In this document: positions 1 through 8,187 of the stretch, piece by piece | How positions within the stretch are numbered: the first letter of the stretch is position 1 | How the letters are laid out: every line of letters begins with the position of its first letter | The notes under the pieces: generated by a model | What the model saw: only the letters and a program-made list of their open reading frames with translations | What the model was told of the DNA's origin: nothing | The model's database searches: none | NCBI GenBank assembly: GCA_963714425.1 | Contig: CAVQOI010000005.1 | Coordinates: 62,001 to 126,000 of the forward strand | Origin: DATCYX01 sp963714425 | Lineage (GTDB): Bacteria; Chloroflexota; Anaerolineae; Anaerolineales; UBA4823 | Direction of reading: 5' to 3' | DNA: 64,000 bases | Translations under genes and position numbers: made by a program

Positions 1-1
1 T

Positions 2-355
2 AACGAGGCAGGCATGGAACACCTTAGCCGCAGGACGACAAGGGACGTGGATCACCTTCTCATCGTATCTGACCCGACGCAGCGCGGCATTATGGCAGCA
101 CAGCGTATTAGTGATCTGCGGAATGAGCTGGATGTCCAGGTGAAAAACGCCTACCTAATACTGAACCGCCTGAACGGCAATATGCCTGAGCCATTACGAC
201 AGCGCATTGAAACGCTAGATATACCCCTTTTAGGTATTGTGCCGGCTGACGGCGATATCGCAGAATATGAGTTTAGCGGGCGACCTCTGGTCGAAATGAA
301 GGAAGATGCTCCAATTTATAGAGCTGTAGCTGGGATGATGGAGAAGATCTTATAG
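2..355 (+). CDS. cooC: CooC-type CODH nickel-insertion ATPase, C-terminal fragment
   Basis: This is the C-terminal 117 codons of a MinD/CooC-family P-loop ATPase, which in this family drives nickel insertion into carbon monoxide dehydrogenase. The reading frame is open to the left edge, and the residues before the first Met read NEAG, giving the family's conserved NEAGMEHLSRRT stretch. The Walker A part lies outside the window. VDHLLIVSDPT, the ILNRLNG nucleotide-base motif and LGIVPADGDI follow in the usual order. Its presence implies that a CODH (energy conservation or Wood-Ljungdahl pathway) is encoded to the left. Family assignment is firm. The CODH link is inferred. Confidence 0.85.
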   Translation, partial: NEAGMEHLSRRTTRDVDHLLIVSDPTQRGIMAAQRISDLRNELDVQVKNAYLILNRLNGNMPEPLRQRIETLDIPLLGIVPADGDIAEYEFSGRPLVEMKEDAPIYRAVAGMMEKIL

Positions 356-362
356 TTATGCA

Positions 363-378
363 GGTGGGTTCACCCGCC
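363..378. terminator. Short hairpin between convergent genes
   Basis: A six-pair stem (GGTGGG with CCCGCC, loop TTCA) lies between the stop of cooC and the stop of the aldehyde dehydrogenase, followed on the plus strand by an AT-rich ATTAATTTT. It may act as a weak terminator. No strong U-tract is present. Confidence 0.35.
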
Positions 379-405
379 TCCATTAATTTTCGACAAATTC
401 GCGGG

Positions 406-1930
406 TCAGTCTCCGAATTTAATCCCCTGCGCAAGGGGTAAATCCTTCGACCAGTTGATTGTATTGGTCTGGCGGCGCATGTAGGCTTTCCATGCATCCG
501 ACCCGGATTCTCTACCTCCACCTGTCTCTTTCTCACCACCGAAAGCACCGCCAATCTCCGCGCCCGAAGTACCGATATTTACGTTGGCGATGCCACAATC
601 CGAACCAGCGACAGAGAGGAATTGCTCGACCTGGCGCATTGAATCTGTAAATATGGCGCTTGAGAGACCCTGGGGGACATCGTTATGTATTTGGATGGCT
701 TCGTCTAATGATTGGTATTCTAATAAATATAGGATAGGCGCGAAGGTCTCTCGGCGGACAATATCTGTCTGAGCGGGCATTCTAATGATTGTAGGCTCAA
801 CGAAATTTGGTCCGACCTCGGGGAGCATGTTCCCGCCAAATAACACTTCCCCGCCATCCGCTCTCGCCTGATCAATCGCATCCATCATCTCTTCTACGGA
901 TGTGTTTACTACCAGAGGCCCCATGAGGACATCGGGGTGAAACGGATCACCGATATTTACTTGTTTGTAGGCTGCGACCAGACGCTTTTCCAGCTCTTTT
1001 TCAATGGATTTGTGAACAATGATGCGGCGCGTGGAAGTGCAGCGCTGCCCGGCGGTCCCCACAGCGCCAAACAGGATCGCGCGAGTTGCCAATGCCAGGT
1101 CTGCATCTTCCGCTATGATGATTGCATTGTTTCCGCCAAGCTCGAGGATTGACCGCCCAAAACGACGGGCGACTACTTCGGAAACGTGCCGTCCAATCTG
1201 CGTGGAGCCTGTAAATGAGATTATCGGCAAGCGTGGATCATTGAGGAGCAACTCGCCAACCTCCCGCCCCGAGCCGATGACTAGGTGTAAAAATGCCATG
1301 CAAGCCATGATCGGCCATCACCTGGTTGCAGATATGCTGGGTAGCGATTGCGGTAAGAGGTGTATAGGAGGACGGTTTCCACACAACGGTATCACCGCAA
1401 ACAGCTGCTAAGGCAGCATTCCAGGACCACACTGCGGTGGGAAAATTGAATGAAGTGATTAATCCCAGGACGCCTGCAGGATGCCACTGCTCGTACATGC
1501 GGTGGGAAGGGCGCTCTGAATGCATGGTCAGGCCATAGAGCTGGCGGGAAAGTCCGACAGCGAAATCTGAGATATCGATCATCTCCTGAATTTCGCCAGA
1601 GCCTTCGACGCGGATCTTGCCCATTTCCAAGGTAACCAGCTCCGCCAACGGCTCTTTGAGCTGGCGCAATGCATTCCCAAGATCTCGTACGAAATCCCCC
1701 CGCTTCGGTGCAGGAGTCTCCCGCCAGGTAAGGAAAGCTTCGTGTGCTGTTCTTGCAACGGTCTCATACGTGCTTGGCGTAGCCTGAAGGACGTTCGCGA
1801 GCGGCTCACCTGTGGTCGGATTGAAGGATACCAGTACTTTTCCATTCGGGTCAGATAGCCAGCCGTCTTGACCGGTGCAAGCACCGGGGTTTGTCTCATT
1901 GAGATTGAGTTTCTTCAGCAGTGGATGCAT
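406..1930 (-). pseudogene. Aldehyde dehydrogenase (ALDH7/antiquitin-like), frame broken once
   Basis: Two overlapping minus-strand frames together make one full-length NAD(P)-dependent aldehyde dehydrogenase of about 508 residues. The N-terminal frame carries the substrate/NAD entrance (GLITSFNFPTAVW, VWKPSSYTPLTA). The second carries SFTGSTQIG, the ELGGNNAI glutamate motif and the catalytic Cys in GTAGQRCTSTRR. The frames meet at a T5 run (plus-strand positions 1289-1293). Removing one T gives a continuous GILHLVIGSG junction. Family resemblance is to alpha-aminoadipate-semialdehyde dehydrogenases of lysine degradation. The start was set at the ATG at 1930 because GAGGTG sits just before it. 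All catalytic motifs are intact, so the break may be a sequence error rather than decay. Confidence 0.85.
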
Positions 1931-2012
1931 GATCACCTCGTGCGGGTATTATACTGGTATCTTATTTTCTCACCATATTACTGCCCTTAATAGAAAAAAT
2001 AGTATTAAAAAG

Positions 2013-2050
2013 AACTGTGCGCACGGACCAGGTGGTCTGTGCGCACAGTT
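2013..2050 (-). terminator. Intrinsic terminator after the 2072-3343 gene
   Basis: A 17-base arm AACTGTGCGCACGGACC pairs with GGTCTGTGCGCACAGTT across a 4-base loop, with a single G-T pair. On the minus strand it is followed by CTTTTTAAT, so it ends transcription of the gene whose stop is at 2072. Confidence 0.85.
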
Positions 2051-2071
2051 TTGTGTGAATTAGCCTTGTGG

Positions 2072-3343
2072 TTATTCCAGCTTGTGCAAATTCTGTGCGG
2101 CGACGAACGAGAGACCTTTCTGGGTTAGCGCCCAGGCAGTTTTGTTAAGCGCCTCGAATTTGTCCAAGAAGTTGGTTGTCAGGGAGTCCCAATCACCTGA
2201 GGCCATCACTTCACTCTTATCACGGAAGTAATCCAGGATGTCGGATGGGTGGGAGCGGGTGCTGTCAATCTCAGGATCGCCGCCTTCGTGTTTGGCAGAA
2301 ATATTGGGGACATGGTCAGCAATTTCAACTAGCTCATCTCGGCGGTTATACGGCTGGCGAACGATGCTCTTGTAGGTCTCAGTAATATGGTGCTCGAAGC
2401 GTACGATGTCTTCAAACCCCAGGGCTTTCCGGAACTGAGCGGTTAGCTCCATGCTCTGGTTGTTCACTGAGTTGCTCCAATTAAATCCCACCAACGGCGA
2501 TGACCCATCGTCACGCGAGAACAGCTTGGCACCAATGAGGGTCCACAATGCGGCATATGGGTTGTCATTGCCCATAAATACCGAGATTTTGAATTCGATA
2601 TCCACACCCAGGCGGTGTAGCAAATAGCCTACAAGAACGGTTCCTGGGTTGATGTTGAGCACCTGCTGAACTCCGTAGGTTGTGTAGTAGTACAGGTATT
2701 CGTCCAGCCATTTCAAGGCATAGTGATTGGGCTGACCGACGCCTCCGAAGTATCCTGTGATTGTCTCAGGTCCACCTAGATGCACATTTGAGCCATCTGT
2801 GCCTTTGGTATCCAATGTTTCCACATAAGTGGCGCCAATTATCTGCATGGCAGCGATCATGGCAGGAAGATCGCCATCTGCTTCCTGCTCTTTCATCTTG
2901 CGCACTTTTATAAAGCGCCCCGGCACCAACATTTGGTTTTCAATGGCTTTCTTCGCGATCATGCTGACCCATGGGAAGTATTGCGCCGCGCTAATCTCAA
3001 GAGTAACGGCAAACTCGTCTTTGAACTGGATCGTGTCAGCTTCAGAGCCGAGCACTTTGCGGCGGTAATCAGGAACGGTGATAAACGCATTCCTGTCGCG
3101 CTGCTCCTGAAGCCATTCAAGGTCAGCTACGTATTCTGGTTTGGTAGATGCCACCCGGCTGAGTAAAGCAGGCAAGTAGCGAGCTGCGGAGGCTTTTTGA
3201 TTAATCTCCTCAGGAGTACCGTATTTCGCTACAATATTCAAGAAATCTTTTATAACCTGGGTCTCAGGATCGAGGAGTACAGCATTAATTTCATCTAGCC
3301 GGGCGTAGGGGATCTTGAGTAAATTATGGTGGTTGCCAGTCAT
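2072..3343 (-). CDS. Conserved protein of unknown function, 423 aa
   Basis: I do not recognise this protein. It has no signal peptide or membrane segment and looks cytosolic. Visible features are a Gly-rich stretch (HLGGPETITGYFGG, about residues 194-207), a Tyr cluster (YLYYYTTYG), a central GNDNPYAALWTLIGAKLF, and a polar segment HHITETYKSIVRQPYNRR that could be an active-site region. Start codon ATG follows GGAGGG. It lies 82 bases downstream of panB on the same strand, separated by a hairpin, and ends in a strong terminator. Its neighbour on the other side is an aldehyde dehydrogenase. A mutase- or TIM-barrel-like enzyme is possible, but this is only an impression. Confidence 0.75.
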   Translation of the reverse strand: MTGNHHNLLKIPYARLDEINAVLLDPETQVIKDFLNIVAKYGTPEEINQKASAARYLPALLSRVASTKPEYVADLEWLQEQRDRNAFITVPDYRRKVLGSEADTIQFKDEFAVTLEISAAQYFPWVSMIAKKAIENQMLVPGRFIKVRKMKEQEADGDLPAMIAAMQIIGATYVETLDTKGTDGSNVHLGGPETITGYFGGVGQPNHYALKWLDEYLYYYTTYGVQQVLNINPGTVLVGYLLHRLGVDIEFKISVFMGNDNPYAALWTLIGAKLFSRDDGSSPLVGFNWSNSVNNQSMELTAQFRKALGFEDIVRFEHHITETYKSIVRQPYNRRDELVEIADHVPNISAKHEGGDPEIDSTRSHPSDILDYFRDKSEVMASGDWDSLTTNFLDKFEALNKTAWALTQKGLSFVAAQNLHKLE

Positions 3344-3382
3344 AACTGCCCTCCAGTGTGCGCCTTCTCAATAAGTAGCATT

Positions 3383-3415
3383 CTGCTCTACCCGAAGCTT
3401 GGTGTGGTAGAGCAG
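3383..3415 (-). other. Intercistronic hairpin between panB and the 423-aa gene
   Basis: CTGCTCTACC (3383-3392) pairs perfectly with GGTAGAGCAG (3406-3415) over a 13-base loop. No T-tract follows on the minus strand, so it is more likely an mRNA processing or stability stem within a panB - 423-aa gene transcript than a terminator. Confidence 0.5.
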
Positions 3416-3425
3416 GAGAATGGTA

Positions 3426-4280
3426 TTAATCTAACATATCAAGGAGCTCGTCATACTCGCTGTCAGGCATGGTAAACCAGTGCTCGGGCTGTGGGAAAGT
3501 ATGCGTGGTTACCTCTTCAACGTACTGTTGCAATCCTTGTAAGATCACCGTTCCCGCTTCGGCGAACACTTTTGCCATGCGAGGCTTAAAGCGCGGGTAA
3601 AGACCAAACATATCGTGATAGATAAGCAGCTGACCGTGCGCATGCGGTCCAGAGCCTAAGCTCATGATGATGCAATCCTTGGCACGCTCGGTGATGAGCT
3701 TGCAAACCCGGTCTGGGACCATCTCAAGTAAGATCGCAAAGGCGCCGGCCTCTTCTAATGCTTTTGCATCAGCGAGTATTTTCTTCGCTTGCAGGGCGCC
3801 CTTGCCCTGAACGCGAAATCCGCCGAGAGCGCTGACGCTCTGAGGCGTGAGCCCGAGATGGCCAATGGCAGGTATGCCAGCAGAAACGATACCGTGGATG
3901 CGGTCAGCCATTTCGGCGCCACCTTCAAGCTTGATACAATCGCAGCTTGCTTCAGCCATAAAACGCCCAGCGTTGCGTATAGCCGATTCCACGCTTGGTT
4001 GGTAACTCATGTAGGGCATATCGCCTACAAGAAAAACGTTTGGTGCACCCCGACGCACAGCCTGGCTGTGACGGATCATATCCTCCATGGTTACAGGAAG
4101 GGTGCTCTCATATCCCAGCATGGTCATACCCAGGCTGTCGCCAACCAGGATCATATCGATGCCTGCTTGGTCTTGAAGATATGCTGTCGGGTAGTCGTAG
4201 CAGGTTAGCCAGGTGATCGGTTTCCCTTCCGTGACTTTCTTAAATAACGATGGTAAGGTTACTTTCTTGCGTTCAGTCAA
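3426..4280 (-). CDS. panB: 3-methyl-2-oxobutanoate hydroxymethyltransferase
   Basis: PanB transfers a hydroxymethyl group from 5,10-methylene-THF to 2-oxoisovalerate, giving ketopantoate for pantothenate and CoA synthesis in the cytosol. The 284-residue length is typical. Visible motifs are ITWLTCYDYPTA, the metal-binding VGDSLG and GDMPY aspartates, KLEGG, GHLGLTPQSV and the catalytic glutamate in LLEMVPD. The late loop reads SLGSGPHAHGQLLIYHD where classical PanB has IGAGPxCDGQxLVxHD, so this is a divergent branch. The start is TTG, chosen because GGAGG lies five bases ahead. panC and panD are not nearby. Confidence 0.88.
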   Translation of the reverse strand: MTERKKVTLPSLFKKVTEGKPITWLTCYDYPTAYLQDQAGIDMILVGDSLGMTMLGYESTLPVTMEDMIRHSQAVRRGAPNVFLVGDMPYMSYQPSVESAIRNAGRFMAEASCDCIKLEGGAEMADRIHGIVSAGIPAIGHLGLTPQSVSALGGFRVQGKGALQAKKILADAKALEEAGAFAILLEMVPDRVCKLITERAKDCIIMSLGSGPHAHGQLLIYHDMFGLYPRFKPRMAKVFAEAGTVILQGLQQYVEEVTTHTFPQPEHWFTMPDSEYDELLDMLD

Positions 4281-4402
4281 GGCAGCCTCCGAGGTTAAAC
4301 GGACGATATTTCAGATAGCTTATCAGTATTTTACGTGAAAGATGGCACAAATGCAATGTGAAGAACGACCCCAATCGAAAGGAAGGGGATCACATGTTTG
4401 CG

Positions 4403-4741
4403 TTAAAAAATTCGTTTGCGATTAAGTACGATACCGAGAAGGATCACCAGCACAATTAGCATCCCCGAAAGGATGATCAAGCCGGTTGTTCTTGGATTTG
4501 TTGGAGGTGGAAAGGCTGGAGGCACCGGAGTGCTGAGGACGGATAGAGTCGCCTCCGGGGTGGTTTGTTGGAAACTTGTGAAGAATCTGGGAGGTAATTG
4601 GCTATCTTTAGATATGGCTTGCATTCTTCCGGCTTCTTTAACAAATCGCGTCATTTGCGCCTGAACTGCTCTGGTGCTCATGGCGCCCAGGAGCAGGCCA
4701 GCTAATACGAACGTCAATACGAGAAGGGATCTATGCTTCAT
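4403..4741 (-). CDS. Small secreted or membrane-anchored protein
   Basis: This 112-residue protein has an N-terminal signal-like hydrophobic segment (LLVLTFVLAGLLLGAM, about residues 5-20, then AVQAQ), a Pro/Ser/Thr-rich middle (TPVPPAFPPPTNPRTT) and a C-terminal transmembrane helix (LIILSGMLIVLVILLGIVL) followed by NRKRIF. The topology suggests a short extracytoplasmic loop held at both ends, or a cleaved, C-terminally anchored protein. It starts eight bases after the thiolase stop and may be co-transcribed with it. No function is assigned. Confidence 0.65.
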   Translation of the reverse strand: MKHRSLLVLTFVLAGLLLGAMSTRAVQAQMTRFVKEAGRMQAISKDSQLPPRFFTSFQQTTPEATLSVLSTPVPPAFPPPTNPRTTGLIILSGMLIVLVILLGIVLNRKRIF

Positions 4742-4749
4742 GTAGTCTC

Positions 4750-5908
4750 TCAGCTTGCCTTGAGGATATGTGTGATGATAGTAGCCCCGCTTCCGCCGAT
4801 ATTTTGAGCCATGCCAATCTTAGCGCCATCGACCTGCGTCGCACCGGCTTCACCGCGCAACTGTTGGACAACTTCAACTATTTGGTAAATCCCTGTCGCA
4901 CCGACTGGGTGTCCGCGCGCTTTCAAGCCACCGCGGGTGGTGATTGGGATGCGACCCGAAATACTAATCTCGCCCTCCTGCGCCAGACGGGGTCCCTGCC
5001 CGCGCTCTGCAAAACCACACGCCTCTAGGGAAAGCGCTGACATGATCGAAAAAGCATCGTGCAGCTCGAACAGGTCAATGTCCTCAGGTTTCACTCCCGC
5101 CTGAGTATATGCTCGCTCGGCAGAGCGGGCAGCGGCTGCGAGCCAGAGCGGATCTGGCCGATCGTGTACAGCCAGGGTGTCGGTTGCGGAAGCTGAGCCA
5201 GCGATCGTGATCACTGGGCTCCTGGAGCCATTCGCGCGCAGGCTCTGGGCAGGGACGATTAGGGCAGCGGCAGCGCCATCCCCAATCGGGGATGCATCCA
5301 GCAAGTTAATGGGGTTGGATATCATGCGAGATTGTTGGTAATCGTGATCCGTGATGGCTTCTTGGAGACGAGCGCAGGGGTTGTGCACAGCATTCGCATG
5401 TGCATTGATCGAAAACGGGGCGAAATCGGTGTGCTTCCAGCCGTACTCAAACAAATAGCGCTGCATTACCAGGGCATTGATCGCTACAAAGGAGAGACCC
5501 ATTGCAGCTTCATAATCGGCGTCAGCAGCAGTTGCCAGTGCGGCTGTCGTGTCCACACCTTTGGTATCGGTCATTTTCTCAAGTCCCAGGGCGATGGCGC
5601 TATCCATCTCGCCAGAGCTCACAGCCATAAGGGCGACCCGCAAAGCAGCCGCGCCTGAGCCACAGGCAGCTTCAACTTTGTAAGCTTCCACGCCTCGCAT
5701 GCCAACCCAATCAGAAACCAGCGCGCCCAGGTTTTCCTGATGCGAGATCAATCCTGAGAGCATATTACCGATGAAGATTCCGTCCACATGCTCGCGCTTT
5801 GCATCGGCAAGCGTTTTCATGAGAGCTTCCCCCTAGCTCACGCAGGGACTTCTCCCAGTGTTCATCAACTCGTGTCTGACCGATGCCGATAATGGCAATT
5901 TCACGCAT
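4750..5908 (-). CDS. Thiolase (acetyl-CoA acetyltransferase, SCP2/archaeal type), frame broken near the start
   Basis: A thiolase-fold enzyme for condensation or cleavage of acyl-CoA. It has the nucleophile Cys in EAACGSGAAALR, FELHDAFSIMSAL, RGGLKARGHPVGATG, and a C-terminal NIGGSG glycine motif in place of the canonical CxGxG. The uninterrupted frame starts only at 5820 and lacks the first beta strand. Upstream, positions 5908-5834 encode MREIAIIGIGQTRVDEHW in another frame. Deleting one base in a C5 run (plus strand 5829-5833) joins them as SLRELGEALMKTLADAK. The true start is therefore the ATG at 5908 and the protein is about 385 residues. An SCP-x partner (DUF35 OB-fold protein) is not adjacent. 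Confidence 0.85.
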
Positions 5909-6029
5909 AATTTTGTTTATCAAAAAGGATTTGTACCAGTGAACGCGGTCAAGAAGTACTATGAATTTCCATTTATAAATGAAAACCGTATATATTTTAA
6001 CTTGCCCTGCTATCAGAAGCTATCCACAT

Positions 6030-6917
6030 CTAATGAGGAGCTATCGTTTCGAGGTGTAAGATCGTAATCTCAGGGCGGCAATTCCAACGCATCTGCAGCT
6101 CGGCGGTACCAAGGCCGCGATTTGTGTATTGCAACATCCCATTGATATTGTAGAGGCCGGAGGGATATTTGCGTGCATACCCGGGTAGAAAAGGCGCCCC
6201 GATAAATGGAAGTACGATCTGCCCTCCGTGGGAATGACCAGAAATCTGCAAGTCAAATCTACCGGTCGAAGCGCTGACCTCTGCAAAGTCGGGTTCGTGG
6301 GAGAGCAGAATTGCAGATCCATCCTCCGGCAGCATCTGTAGGACTGCCCCCAGATTGTCTTTGGCATTCATGTAATCATCAACCCCACAGAGATGAAGTT
6401 TGCCATTGCCACGTTTCAGAGTGAGCAAAGTATTGCTGAGATCATGAATACCCGCTTGAGCGATCACCTGGCGGACTATCTCAGGGTCACTCCAATGATC
6501 GTGATTGCCTAGGACGGCCACGACCCCCTCTCGAGCATCCAGCTCGCTCAGTTTGGCTACCAGGTCATCAAAATAACGTTCAGGGTTGTAGGTTACGAAA
6601 TCCCCTGTTATGGCTACCAGATCAGGATTTTCCTGGTTTACAAGCTTGACCGCCTGGGCGAGATACTCGGAAGAGAGCCAGGTGCCAATGTGAAAATCGC
6701 TAATCTGGGCCAGCTTGAAGCCATGAAAATCACCAGAAAGGCGCGGCAATGGCAAGTGGATATGGGTTATGTCTACCCATGACCTTCCGTTTTGCCGGTT
6801 CAGCAAGCGTGTACTGGCAGAGAGGGCGATGCCGACAGGGTTGTGCAATAAGTATTTTACAGCCGTCTGGGTAATCCGTTTAACCAGACTGGGACCATTA
6901 CGGTGATTGAAACTCAT
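6030..6917 (-). CDS. Calcineurin-like metallophosphoesterase
   Basis: A 295-residue metallophosphoesterase with the complete dimetal set in order: ISDFHIG (about residue 74), ITGDFV, GNHDHW, LSHEPDF and GHSHGGQI. This matches the YkuE-like phosphohydrolases that act at the inner face of, or attached to, the membrane. The N-terminal part is basic and amphipathic (VKRITQTAVKYLL) without a clear signal peptide. The C-terminal TNRGLGT is also typical. It is a single gene, with 121 bases separating it from the thiolase start. The substrate cannot be read from the sequence. Confidence 0.85.
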   Translation of the reverse strand: MSFNHRNGPSLVKRITQTAVKYLLHNPVGIALSASTRLLNRQNGRSWVDITHIHLPLPRLSGDFHGFKLAQISDFHIGTWLSSEYLAQAVKLVNQENPDLVAITGDFVTYNPERYFDDLVAKLSELDAREGVVAVLGNHDHWSDPEIVRQVIAQAGIHDLSNTLLTLKRGNGKLHLCGVDDYMNAKDNLGAVLQMLPEDGSAILLSHEPDFAEVSASTGRFDLQISGHSHGGQIVLPFIGAPFLPGYARKYPSGLYNINGMLQYTNRGLGTAELQMRWNCRPEITILHLETIAPH

Positions 6918-7059
6918 TAAATCCTATCGTAACACAATCAAGGATTGCTCTGGAAGCACGCCTCCCAATGCGCTTTACGTATACAGCAAGCACACTTGCT
7001 CCCACGTATGCAAAAATTATAAACATCTCTTGGGATGGGTAATCGCCATCTACCTATTT

Positions 7060-8103
7060 TCAATTGAGCGTGATGGCGTTCTGGGGGCAGGTAGTAACGC
7101 ATTCACCGCAGAAAGTGCATCGGGACGGCAGCACGGCGTGAGCAAGCCATTCAGCAGCGTTTTGACCTGTCTCCCGCCCAGATTGGGGCGCGATGACAAA
7201 TACCTGTGCTGGACAGGCTTCCACGCACCGCCGGCACTCTCTGGCGTCCTGGCAGCCTTGCACGCGTACGCGATATTTTCCAGGTTGGGCGGAGCGACGC
7301 TGCCAGCTGAATTCTCGTACACGTTGCTCCAGAGAAATTGCGTCTTTCTTACAGATGGCGCGGCAAATGCCACACCCATAGCAAAGATTCGGATCGACCA
7401 AACATTTATCGTTGGCGGCAGAATATCGGATCGCTCCAAATGGACAATGACCTCGGCACAACTTACAGCCTGAGCAGTCATCCCAATTAATTGCTGCAAC
7501 ATATTCCGCTGGAAAGAATACTTGAAGCATGCCCGTTCCGATTTGCATTCGGTAAGCCATACAATCCTGGTCGCAGTTGCATAAACCACCGATGAATGGT
7601 GTGTCAAAAGTCCAGACAGAGTGAACCAGACCTTCCTGATCTAACCTGTGGATAGCCTGGCGAGCATCCTCTCGACTGAGCCATTCCAGGTTATCCCCAT
7701 AATCTGGGAAATCGCCGATTAATCCAGTTGGGTCGATGGAGAGACCATAACAATAGCGGGTCTCTTGCCTACCGGTTGTCAGGCTGCGACACACGCATGG
7801 GATTCGAACAACAGTGGTGACATCATCGAGGATGGTGTCTACATCTTCAATCGGCACGACTTGCCCGAAATGGCTTTTCTTCTGGCGGTTGGTTGCTACT
7901 CTGCTTACAATGGATGATACGAACGGAAGAGCCTGGACTTTATCCAGCATGGATAACGATCTGGCTGTACGAGCTTCGAAATCCTGAAAGAATTCGCGGA
8001 TATGTGCTTTCCTGCCATTCATTGAAAGCAGCTCCTGGCCGTAATTCTTCATAGTCAGGTACCAGACTTTGCCTTCACCATGTTCAGTACAGAATTCACA
8101 CAT
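7060..8103 (-). CDS. Polyferredoxin-like protein with three 4Fe-4S motifs
   Basis: A 347-residue cytosolic protein whose C-terminal half has three complete CxxCxxCxxxC clusters: CSGCKLCRGHCP, CYGCGICRAICK and CTFCGECVTTCP. A degenerate one (CRRCVEACP) lies between the last two. The N-terminal half has other Cys groups (CEFC, CVCRS, CNCDQDC) that could bind a further cluster or metal. The family resembles electron-transfer subunits of anaerobic redox enzymes, but no catalytic partner is next to it. Downstream of the AAA ATPase on the same strand with an 84-base gap. Its redox partner is unknown. Confidence 0.8.
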   Translation of the reverse strand: MCEFCTEHGEGKVWYLTMKNYGQELLSMNGRKAHIREFFQDFEARTARSLSMLDKVQALPFVSSIVSRVATNRQKKSHFGQVVPIEDVDTILDDVTTVVRIPCVCRSLTTGRQETRYCYGLSIDPTGLIGDFPDYGDNLEWLSREDARQAIHRLDQEGLVHSVWTFDTPFIGGLCNCDQDCMAYRMQIGTGMLQVFFPAEYVAAINWDDCSGCKLCRGHCPFGAIRYSAANDKCLVDPNLCYGCGICRAICKKDAISLEQRVREFSWQRRSAQPGKYRVRVQGCQDARECRRCVEACPAQVFVIAPQSGRETGQNAAEWLAHAVLPSRCTFCGECVTTCPQNAITLN

Positions 8104-8187
8104 AGATTACCAGCACCTATAGGTTTAGGCCAGCTCTTCTAGAAAATCGAGCGGGGAAATACTTTGCCACCCAATTATTGTATCGTA

